DNA from: an uncultured Pseudomonadota bacterium
Lineage (GTDB): Bacteria; Pseudomonadota; Gammaproteobacteria; Steroidobacterales; Steroidobacteraceae
Direction: 5' to 3'
DNA: 64,000 bases
NCBI GenBank assembly: GCA_903828595.1
Contig: CAIKMS010000033.1
Coordinates: 248,001 to 312,000, forward strand
Positions 36,492 to 45,789 of this stretch are shown here, one piece after another. The notes under the pieces were generated by a model. It searched no databases and was not told where the DNA came from. It saw nothing but the letters and a program-made list of their open reading frames with translations. The translations under genes and the position numbers were made by a program. Every line of letters begins with the position of its first letter. Positions within the stretch are counted from its first letter, which is position 1.

Positions 36492-36516
36492 ACTGGCCTC
36501 CAGATAGATCTGAACA

Positions 36517-36551
36517 CACGGATTTTGAGCCGAAGTTAGCGCAAATCCGTG
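36517..36551. promoter_or_regulatory. Inverted repeat between divergent parA and rep
   Basis: CACGGATTT (36517-36525) and AAATCCGTG (36543-36551) are perfect 9-base arms 26 bp apart centre to centre. They sit in the shared promoter gap of parA and rep. It could be an operator for ParA or Rep autoregulation. Confidence 0.5.
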
Positions 36552-36582
36552 CGCAGCGCCACGATGGCGATAAAGAGGGCCG

Positions 36583-37704
36583 ATGGCTAACGCCGTCATT
36601 GACGAAAAAGAAGCCGAGCTCCAAGCCCGTCTTGCACGCTATTTAAGCCTGGGATACTCCCATGAGCGTGCATTAGGGCAGCTCTTGCTCGCTCGTTTTC
36701 CGGTCGAACTGCTTAAAAAGCATTTCCCCAACTTACCCGAATCCGCCTTTCAGTTGAGCCTGCCGCCAGCGATCACGCCACCGGAACTGCGCGTCTTTCA
36801 TGCGCCCACTTTTAGCAATCCCGTTTATCGTGGCCAGCCTGAAACCGAGACTCTTCGTTCGACCGTAAACAACCTACAAGAGCAGGCCGAAGCAGGGGAG
36901 GGCGTGTCGTTTCATTACGTACCGCTGATCCAATGTTCATTTCCCCACGCCGATCCCGGCCATGCCCTGGGATTCACGCGAAAGAACGGCTGGCTCGAGC
37001 TCACCCTGGGTACGACACGTCCCGAAGGCGGACTACCGTACGGAGTCCCGGCGCGCCTGCTTACTATTTATTGCACGTCCGAAGCGGTACGAACTCGCTC
37101 ACCGGAGATCTACCTGGGCAAGACGGTGCACGAATTCTTGAGGCGGCTTGATGTCCCGGTCACCCGTGGGGAGCGCGGCAGTCTGCGAACCTACGCGAAC
37201 CAACTCCTGCGTCTGATTCACTGCACGTTGACCATCGATGAAAACCTGCGAGACACCAGTGGACGCGCGGGACTGCACATTCGTCAGGCGTTATTCGCTG
37301 AGGAAGCTCGCCTATGGTGGGACGATGATCGTGCCGTAGGGGAGGGTAGCTCGCTGATACTGTCCCAGGTCTTGTTTAATTCGATTTTAGAACGCTCGGC
37401 CCCGTTAGCCACGCAGGCCATCAAAGCTCTGCGTAAGAGTCCGATGGATCTGGACGTCTACGCTTGGCTTGTCCATCGCCTGTTTCACCTAAGCAAGCCA
37501 AGCAGCATCAGCTGGCTGCAACTGTCAGAGCAATTTGGGCACAGTTATCAGGAACTGCGCTTCTTTAAACGGTTTTTTTCCGACTCGTTGAAGCGAGTGC
37601 TCAAGGTTTATCCTGATGCGAACCTAAAAGTCAGTGACAACGGGCTGCTTTTATTGCCTTCTAGACCTCACGTTTTGCCGCGAACCCGTTTGCCAAAACT
37701 GTAA
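36583..37704 (+). CDS. repA: Plasmid replication initiator (RepA, RepA_C family)
   Basis: This 373-residue protein matches plasmid RepA in its middle part: 'LPYGVPARLLTIYCTSEAVRT', 'GKTVHEFLRRLDVPVTRGERGSLRTYANQLLRLIHCTLTI' and 'LDVYAWLVHRLFHL', which contain the winged-helix DNA-binding region. AGAGGG precedes the ATG at 36583. It is divergent from parA and immediately followed by iterons, the sites it is expected to bind to open the origin and to limit copy number. Confidence 0.88.
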   Translation: MANAVIDEKEAELQARLARYLSLGYSHERALGQLLLARFPVELLKKHFPNLPESAFQLSLPPAITPPELRVFHAPTFSNPVYRGQPETETLRSTVNNLQEQAEAGEGVSFHYVPLIQCSFPHADPGHALGFTRKNGWLELTLGTTRPEGGLPYGVPARLLTIYCTSEAVRTRSPEIYLGKTVHEFLRRLDVPVTRGERGSLRTYANQLLRLIHCTLTIDENLRDTSGRAGLHIRQALFAEEARLWWDDDRAVGEGSSLILSQVLFNSILERSAPLATQAIKALRKSPMDLDVYAWLVHRLFHLSKPSSISWLQLSEQFGHSYQELRFFKRFFSDSLKRVLKVYPDANLKVSDNGLLLLPSRPHVLPRTRLPKL

Positions 37705-38207
37705 AAACGTTGCATCTCTCTCGAGATCCGCTCGATCTTCGATTCTAAACTCAATAATTTTCTTTATAAAACATGAGGTTAGAACATGCTCCTTACCCCC
37801 AAAGCGATGCCTGTTGCATCTCTCACGCCTGCGTGTAAGTCATTGATTTGTTTGATATAACCCTGCAGCAGATCTCAGCGAAAGCGTTGCATCTCTCACG
37901 CTCGAGCGTCACAACTCTCAACAAAAGCGTGGCATTACTCCCTTAGAGCCGTAGCAACACTACAAAACTAGCTCATAAGCTCATGATAAACATGAATTTA
38001 TCGGCTTTCCCCTGTAGTTTCCGGTAGTTCCTTTAATTAAATCCATTGCTGACGCGTGAGACTTGAGACCCCAAGAACCAGAAACACACTAAAACAAGAG
38101 CAACGCGTCAATTATCGCGCTCACGACTACGGCGACTCCCCGTACACGCTACACACCCACCCGGCATTACGCCGGGTACCCACTGTACCGTTTGAAGGAG
38201 AGTCCCC
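37705..38207. other. Replication origin region (iterons and AT-rich DNA)
   Basis: This non-coding 503-bp region between rep and virB2 holds intact GTTGCATCTCTC copies at 37709, 37813 and 37886 plus degenerate copies (next entry). AT-rich stretches lie at 37735-37795 and 37961-38050, including TTTAATTAAA near 38030. No DnaA box was recognised by eye. The layout fits an iteron-type oriV that is also the promoter region of the virB operon. Confidence 0.7.
37886..37962 (+). repeat. Iteron array with 21-22 bp period
   Basis: GTTGCATCTCTC (37886), GTCACAACTCTC (37908), GTGGCATTACTC (37929) and GTAGCAACACTA (37951) start 22, 21 and 22 bp apart. All but the second share a GTnGCA core. The first, third and fourth follow AAAGC- or AGCC-like bases. 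Copies become less exact with distance. Further exact copies lie at 37709-37720 and 37813-37824. Confidence 0.75.
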
Positions 38208-38513
38208 ATGCAAGTCCCCCAGCGCCTCAACGGCATGACCCGAAACGTCCGGCCTTTGGCTTACCTCGCACTACTCAATGCCCATCTCGCCGTTGCGCAA
38301 ACGAGTCCGTTCGCAACCGGCGCCAGCGCGCTACAAACCAACCTACTGACCATCTTGGCACCCGTGGCCATTATTGCGGTCATGGTATTAGGCGTTGCCG
38401 CCTGGTTTAACCGTATCAGTTGGAGTTGGATGGTTGGTGGAGTGGCCGGCATCGTCATGGTATTTGGCGCCTCCCAAGTCGTGGCATGGATCCGCGGGCT
38501 GTTTGGCGTATGA
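38208..38513 (+). CDS. virB2: T4SS pilin, VirB2/TrbC family
   Basis: This 101-residue prepilin has a leader with a cleavable hydrophobic segment ending 'HLAVAQTS' and two transmembrane helices ('ILAPVAIIAVMVLGVAAWF' and 'WMVGGVAGIVMVFGASQVVAWI') separated by a short polar loop, the VirB2/TrbC pattern. GGAG lies seven bases before the ATG. It is the first gene of the ten-gene virB operon and overlaps virB3 by ATGA. Confidence 0.88.
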   Translation: MQVPQRLNGMTRNVRPLAYLALLNAHLAVAQTSPFATGASALQTNLLTILAPVAIIAVMVLGVAAWFNRISWSWMVGGVAGIVMVFGASQVVAWIRGLFGV

Positions 38514-38854
38514 GCACCGCCAACTCCAACGCTACCGGCATAGTCGCCGACACGCTGTTTGTGGCACTAACCCGACCGGCCATGGCACTCGGGGTGCCTT
38601 ATGCGGTCCTGCTCAGTAACGCCGTTATCACCGTCGAGGCCTTTCTGATCGGGAAGAACTTGTTCTGTCTGCTGATCTGCCTACCGCTACACGCGCTGTC
38701 GCGTCTGGCCTGTTACTCAGAGCCAAGGTACTTCGAACTTTGGTCGGCCTGGGCGCGCTATGCCATACAACATGCCCTGGCTAATGCGAGCTATTGGCGG
38801 GGCAGAACATTTTCACCTCTGCCCATCCCACGTCGCCCCGTGGTGCGACCATGA
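38510..38854 (+). CDS. virB3: T4SS inner-membrane protein VirB3
   Basis: This 114-residue protein has 'LFVALTRPAMALGVPY' and two adjacent hydrophobic helices ('VLLSNAVITVEAFLI', 'LFCLLICLPLHALSRLACY'), as in VirB3. The start is taken at the ATGA overlap with virB2, which matches the family N-terminus. A start at 38420 would read through virB2 and is not used. It overlaps virB4 by ATGA. Confidence 0.9.
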   Translation: MSTANSNATGIVADTLFVALTRPAMALGVPYAVLLSNAVITVEAFLIGKNLFCLLICLPLHALSRLACYSEPRYFELWSAWARYAIQHALANASYWRGRTFSPLPIPRRPVVRP

Positions 38855-41307
38855 TGGCCCGTTCATCCGCCGCTTTAAGCAGCAAATCCCGATCCCGTGC
38901 CGATATCGGTTTACCTGATCTTGTTCCCTACACGGTCTTATTGAACCCCTACGTCATCCATACCCGTAAGGACTGTTACGTGCAGGCCTTTCGCATAAGC
39001 GGATGCAGCTTTGAGACCAGTGACGACTCTATGATCAACGACTGGCACGATCGCCTGAACATGCTCTGGCGAACGATCGCCGATCCTAGCTTGTCGATCT
39101 GGTGTCATCTGATTCGGCGTAGCGTAGCCCCGAGTTTCAACAAAACCGGCCTAGGCGGTTTCGCGGCTGATTTGCACAGGCACTATCAGGACCGGCTCGA
39201 CCAAGAACTGCTGAGAAGTAATCAGTGGTATCTGGCAATCGCCTATAAGCCGGCAAGATCTGCGACCGGTCCCATGCGTCGCTACATCCAGCGAACCACC
39301 ACGGGAGATGAAGACAACACAACTCAGACGCTGGCGCATTGCGAACGACTGAGCGATCAAATTCTCTCGGCACTGCAGCGCTATGACATTGAACGGCTGG
39401 GTGTGTACGGCTCCAACGGAATTACGTATTCCGCCTTACTTGACTACCTCGGTCTACTGATCAACGCCGACGAAATGCCAACACCCTTGCCGGCGTTACA
39501 CACGGCTGAGGTTCTTTGCATTAATCGGCCACTGATCGGCGTCGATGCTATCGAATATCGAGCGCCAACTACCCGCAGGCTGGGCGCCTTTTTAGCAATT
39601 AAAGAATATCCCAATCCGTCCTCAGCAGGCATGTTGAACGGGCTACTGAAAGCCAATTTTTCATTCGTTTTGACCCAAAGCTTTACCTTCTTACCTAAGC
39701 CTACGGCTCAGGGTCTGTTATCCCAGCAATTTAATCGCATGCGTAGCGCGGGAGATCTGGCCGTCTCACAAACCGCCGCTTTGAAATCGGCAATGGATCA
39801 GTTGGCCGGCAATCAGTTTGTTTTAGGTGACCACCACTTAAGTTTGCAGGTCCTCTCAGAAGCCCGCAGCACCTGGGATGACTCGAGCAACTTGTCGGCT
39901 ACACTGGAAATGAACGTCGCCGCCGCCCGCGTTATCCTCGGTGATGCAGGCATTGTGACCGCTCGTGAAGATCTCGCTATCGAAAGTGCCTATCGCGCTC
40001 AGTTGCCTGCCAACTTTGCCGATCGACCGCGTAAATCACCGATCACCAGTCGAAATTTCGCTGGGATGGCATCGTTTCACAACTACCCCGAGGGCCGAGC
40101 GCGCGGTAACCACTGGGGCGATGCCCTGGCTCTACTGAAAACCAGTAGCGGAGGTCCTTACTACTACTCACTACACGCAAGTGACCCCAATGACCCTGAG
40201 GGTGGCAGCCGTCGCGACACCGGCCATACCTTTATGTGTGGACCAACAGGCTCAGGCAAGACGGTGTTACTGGGTTTTTGCGTTGCGCATTTAACGCGCC
40301 AAATGGCCACGCAAGTGGTGTTTGATAAAGATCACGGCCTTGAGCTGCTAATTGGCGCTCTAGGTGGCGAATACCGTTCATTAGCGAACTGCCAGGACAC
40401 GGGGATTAATCCATTACATCTGGAGCCTAACGCCGATAACGTCCAATTTTTACGAAGCTGGATAGAGCAGCTGGTGCGCGCCCCTAATGAATCACTGACT
40501 GCACAACAGCAGGCCGCGTTAGTTCGTGCATTGAACGGAACTCTGGCGCTACCGCTACAGGCCCGAAAACTCTCTCGCCTAATCGAATTTCTAGATCCTA
40601 CTGATTCCGGCGGCTTACACGCGCGCCTTTCACGCTGGTGTCGTTCTGAAAACGGTAACTACGGCTGGGTATTCGATAATGATGAGGACCGCGTGGTGCC
40701 GTTGCTCTCTGCGAGCTCGCTAATTGGATTTGATGTCACGGATTTTTTGCGGACACCGGAAATCCGTGGCCCGATGGCGGCTTATTTATTTCACATCGTC
40801 CGCGCCCTGATTGATGGGCGTCGCCTGGTCGTGTGGATGGATGAGTTTTCGACCCTGCTCGACGATCCCAGCTTCTCAAACTTTTCAAAGGATGGACTAA
40901 AGACCTGGCGAAAACTCAATGCCGTTGCGGCATTCGCCACTCAGTCTCCGTCTGACGTTTTGCGAAGCTCGATAGCCCGAACACTCATCGAACAAACCCC
41001 GACAAAAGTTTTTTTCCCTAACCCTGACGCGGATCGGGAGGAACACATCACGGGCTTGGGACTGTCAGAACGCGAGTATCAGATCATTCGCCATCAGCTA
41101 GCACCGGGCTCCCGACAGTTTCTCCTCAAGCAAGGCCCGGCCAGCGTCGTGTGTGAACTCAATCTGAAGGGCATGACCTTCGAACTTGCCGTGATTTCTG
41201 GCCGGGCTGAGTCCGTGCGGAAAATGCATCACTTGAAATCACTTTTTGGTTCCAAACCCGAGTTCTGGTTACCCCATCTAATGACCGTTGGAGAGCCCCT
41301 ATGCTGA
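38851..41307 (+). CDS. virB4: T4SS ATPase VirB4
   Basis: This is an 818-residue conjugation ATPase with Walker A 'CGPTGSGKTVLLGF' at about residues 465-478 and Walker B 'LVVWMDEFSTLLDDPSFS'. The final 'GRAESVRKMHHLKSLFG' is typical of VirB4. It powers pilus biogenesis and substrate transfer. The start at 38851 is set by the ATGA overlap with virB3. Confidence 0.93.
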   Translation: MMARSSAALSSKSRSRADIGLPDLVPYTVLLNPYVIHTRKDCYVQAFRISGCSFETSDDSMINDWHDRLNMLWRTIADPSLSIWCHLIRRSVAPSFNKTGLGGFAADLHRHYQDRLDQELLRSNQWYLAIAYKPARSATGPMRRYIQRTTTGDEDNTTQTLAHCERLSDQILSALQRYDIERLGVYGSNGITYSALLDYLGLLINADEMPTPLPALHTAEVLCINRPLIGVDAIEYRAPTTRRLGAFLAIKEYPNPSSAGMLNGLLKANFSFVLTQSFTFLPKPTAQGLLSQQFNRMRSAGDLAVSQTAALKSAMDQLAGNQFVLGDHHLSLQVLSEARSTWDDSSNLSATLEMNVAAARVILGDAGIVTAREDLAIESAYRAQLPANFADRPRKSPITSRNFAGMASFHNYPEGRARGNHWGDALALLKTSSGGPYYYSLHASDPNDPEGGSRRDTGHTFMCGPTGSGKTVLLGFCVAHLTRQMATQVVFDKDHGLELLIGALGGEYRSLANCQDTGINPLHLEPNADNVQFLRSWIEQLVRAPNESLTAQQQAALVRALNGTLALPLQARKLSRLIEFLDPTDSGGLHARLSRWCRSENGNYGWVFDNDEDRVVPLLSASSLIGFDVTDFLRTPEIRGPMAAYLFHIVRALIDGRRLVVWMDEFSTLLDDPSFSNFSKDGLKTWRKLNAVAAFATQSPSDVLRSSIARTLIEQTPTKVFFPNPDADREEHITGLGLSEREYQIIRHQLAPGSRQFLLKQGPASVVCELNLKGMTFELAVISGRAESVRKMHHLKSLFGSKPEFWLPHLMTVGEPLC

Positions 41308-42017
41308 ATTTCCCCCGCGCCCTGTTAGGACTTGTTTTGAGTGTGTGCGTGATGAGCCCGGTGGAGGCCCAGATTGCCGTTTTTGATTTTGAATCGTTCC
41401 TGCAACTTCAAGAGGAGGTGGCCTATTGGCGACAACAGCTGGCTGCCATGCAGTACCAGGTAACTACAGCGAAGCAACAGCTAGCCTCAACGACTGGGAA
41501 TCGAAACATGGGCTTTATTCAGAATATGTCAAATTCTCAACGCAACTACTTACCAACTGCCGTGTCAGGAATCTCGCCCGAATCGACCATCAAAGCTCTG
41601 GGGTCAAGACCTGTCGGTGCGGCCTTTGATCAAGCCCTTCGTGATCAATCTGTGCTCACGCCTGCGATCACTCGTGAGTTGTCCAAAGGCGACCTAGCCG
41701 TGGTTCAGGCCCGTCGCGCTAGCAGCGCGGCACGCGCGGCGATGATGCAAGTGGCTATTGCTGCTGCGAGCGATCGTTTCACCGCAATCCAAGGGCTTAT
41801 TAATCAGATCGACCGCGCGCCAGATTCCAAAGCCAGTATGGACCTGCAGGCCCGTATCAGTGCGGAAGTGGCAATGACGATTAACGAGACGGCAAAACTT
41901 TCTGCTCTATCGAGTTGGAACGATTCGACGATGGCGGCACTGCAAACACAAATCCGCGAAACGGCTAGCAATGCTCATGGGCTGTTCACAGGCCGCTTTC
42001 ATCCGACGACGCCCTGA
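41301..42017 (+). CDS. virB5: T4SS minor pilin, VirB5-like
   Basis: This 238-residue protein has a signal peptide ('VLSVCVMSPVEAQ') followed by a helical, Gln-rich, coiled-coil mature part ('LQLQEEVAYWRQQLAAMQYQV'). Such VirB5/TrbJ proteins are periplasmic/pilus-tip components. Sequence conservation is low, so the call rests on the signal peptide, helical composition and position between virB4 and virB6. It starts inside the end of virB4. Confidence 0.8.
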   Translation: MLNFPRALLGLVLSVCVMSPVEAQIAVFDFESFLQLQEEVAYWRQQLAAMQYQVTTAKQQLASTTGNRNMGFIQNMSNSQRNYLPTAVSGISPESTIKALGSRPVGAAFDQALRDQSVLTPAITRELSKGDLAVVQARRASSAARAAMMQVAIAAASDRFTAIQGLINQIDRAPDSKASMDLQARISAEVAMTINETAKLSALSSWNDSTMAALQTQIRETASNAHGLFTGRFHPTTP

Positions 42018-42030
42018 AGGAGAACGAACG

Positions 42031-43020
42031 ATGTTCTTTTCACAATTTCTCAATTGGCTAACGGTGCAGCTACAGACCTATGTGAGCGTTCAAGCCGTTA
42101 CGGCCGGCCGCTCTCTTGCGCCAGCCGCTTCGATATTCGCAAGTATCTATGTCATGGGTTGGGGCTATCTAGCTCTAACCGGCGCAATCGCTGAACCACT
42201 GATCGACGCGGTCCGGCGGATACTGATTCTGGCCATTGTCCTGGGCGTCTCGCTGCATCTTTGGCTCTACAACGACGTCCTGGTCGCCCTTATTGTTCAG
42301 GGACCTAAAGACTTAGCAGCGACTTTTCTCGGCGCGCCTGATCCCATAAAAATAATTGACACCATCTGGGAGAAGGGGGGTGCATGCGCCGACACCTTAT
42401 GGAACCGGGGAGGTGTTCTGTCCGGGGAGGTCGGATTTTATCTTGCCGGCCTTTCCGTCTGGCTCATCGTTGGTACGCTCTGTCTGTACTGCGCATTTTT
42501 GCTGTCTCTGTCACAGATCGCCACTGCAATTTTGCTTGCCTTAGGCCCGCTGTTTGTCCTGGCATGCTTGTTTGATAGAACGCGCATGCTCTTTGACTCC
42601 TGGATCAGTCAACTAATCAACTACAGCTTGGTGGGGCTGCTCGTTGCCATGGTTGCCGGTCTTCTACTGCAACTGATAGCCACTTTCGCTGATCAAACAG
42701 CGGCTCTAGGGTCAGCTTTGTCAACAGTCGATGTATTGGACCTGTTGCTGGCCTCCGCAATAGCGTTTTTGTTACTTAAACAGGTTTTACCCATTGCGGC
42801 TGGCTTATCCCGCGGCGCATCGCTATCCACGATGGGCGCCTTCTCCTCCTCGATACGAATCGCCTCTCGATCCACTTCAGCAATTGGGACAGCGGCATGG
42901 AATTTGCTCCCCGCCGAAACGTCTCGTGGAGTCCAGGAAATAACTGAAGTTTCCGAATCAACTGCCTTAAGCGCAACACGGCGCTTCATACGGCCCTTTT
43001 GGGCACAAAAAAATAATTGA
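42031..43020 (+). CDS. virB6: T4SS inner-membrane channel protein VirB6
   Basis: This is a 329-residue polytopic membrane protein with about six helices and the central 'SLSQIATAILLALGPLFVLACLFDRTRMLFDSWISQLINYSLVGLL' region typical of VirB6/TrbL. GAAGGAG precedes the ATG at 42031. A longer reading from 41971 would add a hydrophilic leader over virB5 and is rejected. Confidence 0.9.
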   Translation: MFFSQFLNWLTVQLQTYVSVQAVTAGRSLAPAASIFASIYVMGWGYLALTGAIAEPLIDAVRRILILAIVLGVSLHLWLYNDVLVALIVQGPKDLAATFLGAPDPIKIIDTIWEKGGACADTLWNRGGVLSGEVGFYLAGLSVWLIVGTLCLYCAFLLSLSQIATAILLALGPLFVLACLFDRTRMLFDSWISQLINYSLVGLLVAMVAGLLLQLIATFADQTAALGSALSTVDVLDLLLASAIAFLLLKQVLPIAAGLSRGASLSTMGAFSSSIRIASRSTSAIGTAAWNLLPAETSRGVQEITEVSESTALSATRRFIRPFWAQKNN

Positions 43021-43030
43021 AGGAATCGCG

Positions 43031-43186
43031 ATGAAAATAAGAAAGCTTTGGCTGACTTACTGCCTGTTGCCGCTCTTGGCAGGTGCTTGCGGACTTGTAC
43101 ATCCCAAACCCTGTGATGGTCGGGCAACACCCGTAAATATCAATGGGATTCACCCAACGGAGATCATGGTAAATGGACAGCGATAA
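43031..43186 (+). CDS. virB7: T4SS outer-membrane lipoprotein, VirB7 type
   Basis: This short 51-codon gene lies between virB6 and virB8. It encodes a lipoprotein signal with lipobox 'LAGAC' (Cys20) and a 31-residue mature peptide with a second Cys at 28 ('HPKPCDGRATPVN'). AAGGA lies six bases before the ATG. It overlaps the start of virB8 by 14 bp. Its position and size match VirB7 of the outer-membrane core complex, which partners VirB9. Confidence 0.82.
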   Translation: MKIRKLWLTYCLLPLLAGACGLVHPKPCDGRATPVNINGIHPTEIMVNGQR

Positions 43187-43883
43187 GTCACTTGATCAGT
43201 ATTTCAAAGCTGCCCGTGCCTGGGAGGAGGATCGCTGGATTTCAGCTCAGCGAAGTGAACGCCGGGCATGGGCAATTAGCGCGGCTTGTTGTTTCATTGG
43301 CCTATGCGGTCTTGGAACTGCTGCTGCACTGGCGCCCATGAAAACGGTGGTGCCGTATTTGTTACGTGTCGACAGCAGCACCGGTGTTGTGGACGCGGTA
43401 AGTCCGATGCAAATCGGCGCCCCTCAGTCCGAGGTCATTACCCGACATTTGCTGCACCTTTTTGTGACGGCAAAAGAGCGGTACATACCCGATCTCGCAC
43501 CCAGCGATTATGCCTTGGTTGGCTCAATGCAGTCGGCAGTTCTAAATCAACAGCTGCTACATGACTGGGATAAGTCCAACCCTGAGTCACCGATTAATCG
43601 CTATCGCGACGGAACGGTTGTTCTGGTGAAGATTCACTCAATTACCTTTTTGCCGCACGATCCGTCGGGTAACACGATAGCCCAAGTACGGTTTTCAACT
43701 ATCCACCGGTCGGCAAGTGGCGGGGAACGTGCATCACAATGGATAACAACTCTTGCATATCGGTATACAGCCAAGCCAAAGGAGCTATGGGATGTTGAAA
43801 ATAACCCTTTAAGCCTATTGGTGAGCGAGTACCAACGTGAACCGGAAGTAGCTATGGCAAGTCCTACAGAGGTTGGATCATGA
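43173..43883 (+). CDS. virB8: T4SS assembly protein VirB8
   Basis: This 236-residue bitopic protein has a short cytoplasmic part, one transmembrane helix ('AWAISAACCFIGLCGLGTAAALAPM', residues 28-52) and a periplasmic VirB8 domain with 'VPYLLRVDSSTGVVDAV' and 'WITTLAYRYTAKPKELWDVENNPLSLLVSEY'. It bridges the inner-membrane complex and the VirB7/9/10 core. It overlaps virB9 by ATGA. Confidence 0.92.
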   Translation: MDSDKSLDQYFKAARAWEEDRWISAQRSERRAWAISAACCFIGLCGLGTAAALAPMKTVVPYLLRVDSSTGVVDAVSPMQIGAPQSEVITRHLLHLFVTAKERYIPDLAPSDYALVGSMQSAVLNQQLLHDWDKSNPESPINRYRDGTVVLVKIHSITFLPHDPSGNTIAQVRFSTIHRSASGGERASQWITTLAYRYTAKPKELWDVENNPLSLLVSEYQREPEVAMASPTEVGS

Positions 43884-44617
43884 AGTACGCGCTATTCATG
43901 TTTTTGCTGGCAGTTTCGCTTTCCGCGCGATCCGTCGCGGCACTTGATCTCGACCAGGCACCGGTGGAAATCATGGAATACCAGCCGGATGTCGTCATGG
44001 TGCTTAGAGCACGAATGGGCTATGCACTGGACCTGGAACTGCAAGACAGGGAACAGGTCGTCAATATCGCCGCCGGTAATATTGCTCTGCTGAACCTCGG
44101 AGTCGAGGGCAATCATGTATTTATTAAACCTAAACGACCGGGTGTTGCGACTAACTTGATGATTTTGACGGATAAGAGGCTCTATCGGTTTAAATATTTG
44201 GTCGAGTCCGAAAAATCAATCAGTGATCAGCAGCCCGTTTACTCGGTGGTATTTCGTTTTCAATCACCCGTTATACCGGTCGAATCTCCATTAAGTGCAA
44301 ACCCTGAACCGGCATTGAACACCAATTATTGGTACTGCGGATCTGCCTCGCTCAAGCCTTTGGAGACTTTTGACGATGGCGTTCGTACCTACCTTAGGTT
44401 TCCCAAGGATGTTGAGTTACCAGTGCCGTATTCGGTCGAGGAGGATGGCGAGGAGCGGTTAGTCAACATGCACGTAACTGGCGACTGGATCGTGGTGCAC
44501 CAAACCTTGCAGAGAATGCTGCTGCGACGCGGAGCCCAGCGTGGCTGCGTGCAAAATCGACCGGGAATTCTTTCAAACAATTTCAAAATTGCGCGCGTTA
44601 GTGGGGATCAGCCATGA
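43880..44617 (+). CDS. virB9: T4SS outer-membrane core protein VirB9
   Basis: This 245-residue periplasmic protein has a signal peptide ('FLLAVSLSARSVAALD') and the VirB9/CagX pattern 'NIAAGNIALLNLGVEGNHVFIKPKRPGVATNLMILTDKRLYRF' near residues 60-100. The C-terminal 'NTNYWYCGSASLKPLETFDDGVRTYLRFP' is the segment that binds VirB7. It overlaps virB10 by ATGA. Confidence 0.93.
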   Translation: MKYALFMFLLAVSLSARSVAALDLDQAPVEIMEYQPDVVMVLRARMGYALDLELQDREQVVNIAAGNIALLNLGVEGNHVFIKPKRPGVATNLMILTDKRLYRFKYLVESEKSISDQQPVYSVVFRFQSPVIPVESPLSANPEPALNTNYWYCGSASLKPLETFDDGVRTYLRFPKDVELPVPYSVEEDGEERLVNMHVTGDWIVVHQTLQRMLLRRGAQRGCVQNRPGILSNNFKIARVSGDQP

Positions 44618-45789
44618 CAGCATCAACACCTATTCAGCCTGTCAATGCGACAGAAAATGGCGTCTTTACGTCTAAACCGCATTCACTCATCAAACGTGGG
44701 AGGCCTCTGGTGACCATGGCGACCAGGTTCGTGGTTGGCATCACCGTTGCCCTTACTGTCAGTCTTGCCCTTGGATGGTACGTGGCGAGGTCCATGAAAA
44801 AGCCGGCCGCTATGTCACCTGTTAAGCCGATGGCAGTGAACGACTTTAAACTTCCTCCTTTGGGATGGGTGCCGGAGCGTTCTCCACCCACAGTGGCGCC
44901 TACCGATGTCGTCACACCGGCAGGCGAGCCCCAGTCTGTGGCAGCTGTGCTGACGCCCGAAACCAATCCCGGTGTGAATGAGGTCACCGCGGCTAAACCG
45001 CCGATCCTGGAACCCAGCCTGCGATCCTTAGGGCCGATAAGCCGTGTCGCCGGTGCTCCCGAGACGGCGGCGCCCACAGATTCTGAGCAGTCAGTGCTGT
45101 GGAGGGCTCATGATCAGCCGACAGCTCAGACTAAGGCGCCGCCCGAAACAGTGCATGCCGGCTCGTTGATTTCGGCTGGGTACGATCCCCTGTTAGCCAC
45201 TCAGTTGCCAACCGGTACGCGCGTGCTCGCTAAAGGAACGTCGTTAGGATGCACTTTGGAAACGGCTATCGAGTCTCAGCTCACGGGCTTGGTTACTTGC
45301 TTGATAGGCACTGATGTCTTAGGAACGGATGGGCGCGCTGTTTTGCTCAGTCGGGGATCACGGTTGATTGGCGAAGCACGCAGTGAGGCACGCGCCGGGC
45401 AGTCGCGAGTTTTTGTCCTGTGGGCAGAGGCTCGAACCCCCCAGGGTGCCTTAGTACCTATTGCCTCACCCGGTACGGATGCCTTGGGGCGTGCCGGCGT
45501 GCCGGGGTCTGTGGACACGCATTTTTTTGAGCGCTTTGGCGCAGCGATGTTGATCTCCGTCTTGGATGCCGGAATCCAAGCGGCTTCATCGCGAGGGGTG
45601 GGTGGCACGGTAGTCATCTCGCCTCAGGCTTCCGAGGCCGTCATTACCGAGATTTTGCGTAACACGGTGGCGATACCACCAACCATTAACGTCAAGCCAG
45701 GTACCCATCTGACCGTGTTAGTGGCCCGTGACGTTGATTTTAACGGGATTAGTTCAGCAAATGGCGTAATTACAGGTCATGAGCAGTAG
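44614..45789 (+). CDS. virB10: T4SS core protein VirB10
   Basis: This 391-residue protein has one N-terminal transmembrane helix (residues 28-50) and a Pro/Thr-rich periplasmic linker to about residue 180. The VirB10 beta-barrel domain follows ('LPTGTRVLAKGTSLGCTLETAIESQLTG', 'DGRAVLLSRGSRLIGEAR', 'GVPGSVDTHFFERFGAAML', 'INVKPGTHLTVLVARDVDF'). It spans both membranes and gates the channel. It overlaps virB11 by 11 bp. Confidence 0.94.
   Translation: MTASTPIQPVNATENGVFTSKPHSLIKRGRPLVTMATRFVVGITVALTVSLALGWYVARSMKKPAAMSPVKPMAVNDFKLPPLGWVPERSPPTVAPTDVVTPAGEPQSVAAVLTPETNPGVNEVTAAKPPILEPSLRSLGPISRVAGAPETAAPTDSEQSVLWRAHDQPTAQTKAPPETVHAGSLISAGYDPLLATQLPTGTRVLAKGTSLGCTLETAIESQLTGLVTCLIGTDVLGTDGRAVLLSRGSRLIGEARSEARAGQSRVFVLWAEARTPQGALVPIASPGTDALGRAGVPGSVDTHFFERFGAAMLISVLDAGIQAASSRGVGGTVVISPQASEAVITEILRNTVAIPPTINVKPGTHLTVLVARDVDFNGISSANGVITGHEQ

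Noticed and set aside
38056-38238. Short frame between the iterons and virB2
   Set aside because: It is low-complexity and basic, overlaps the virB2 start, and has no start signal.
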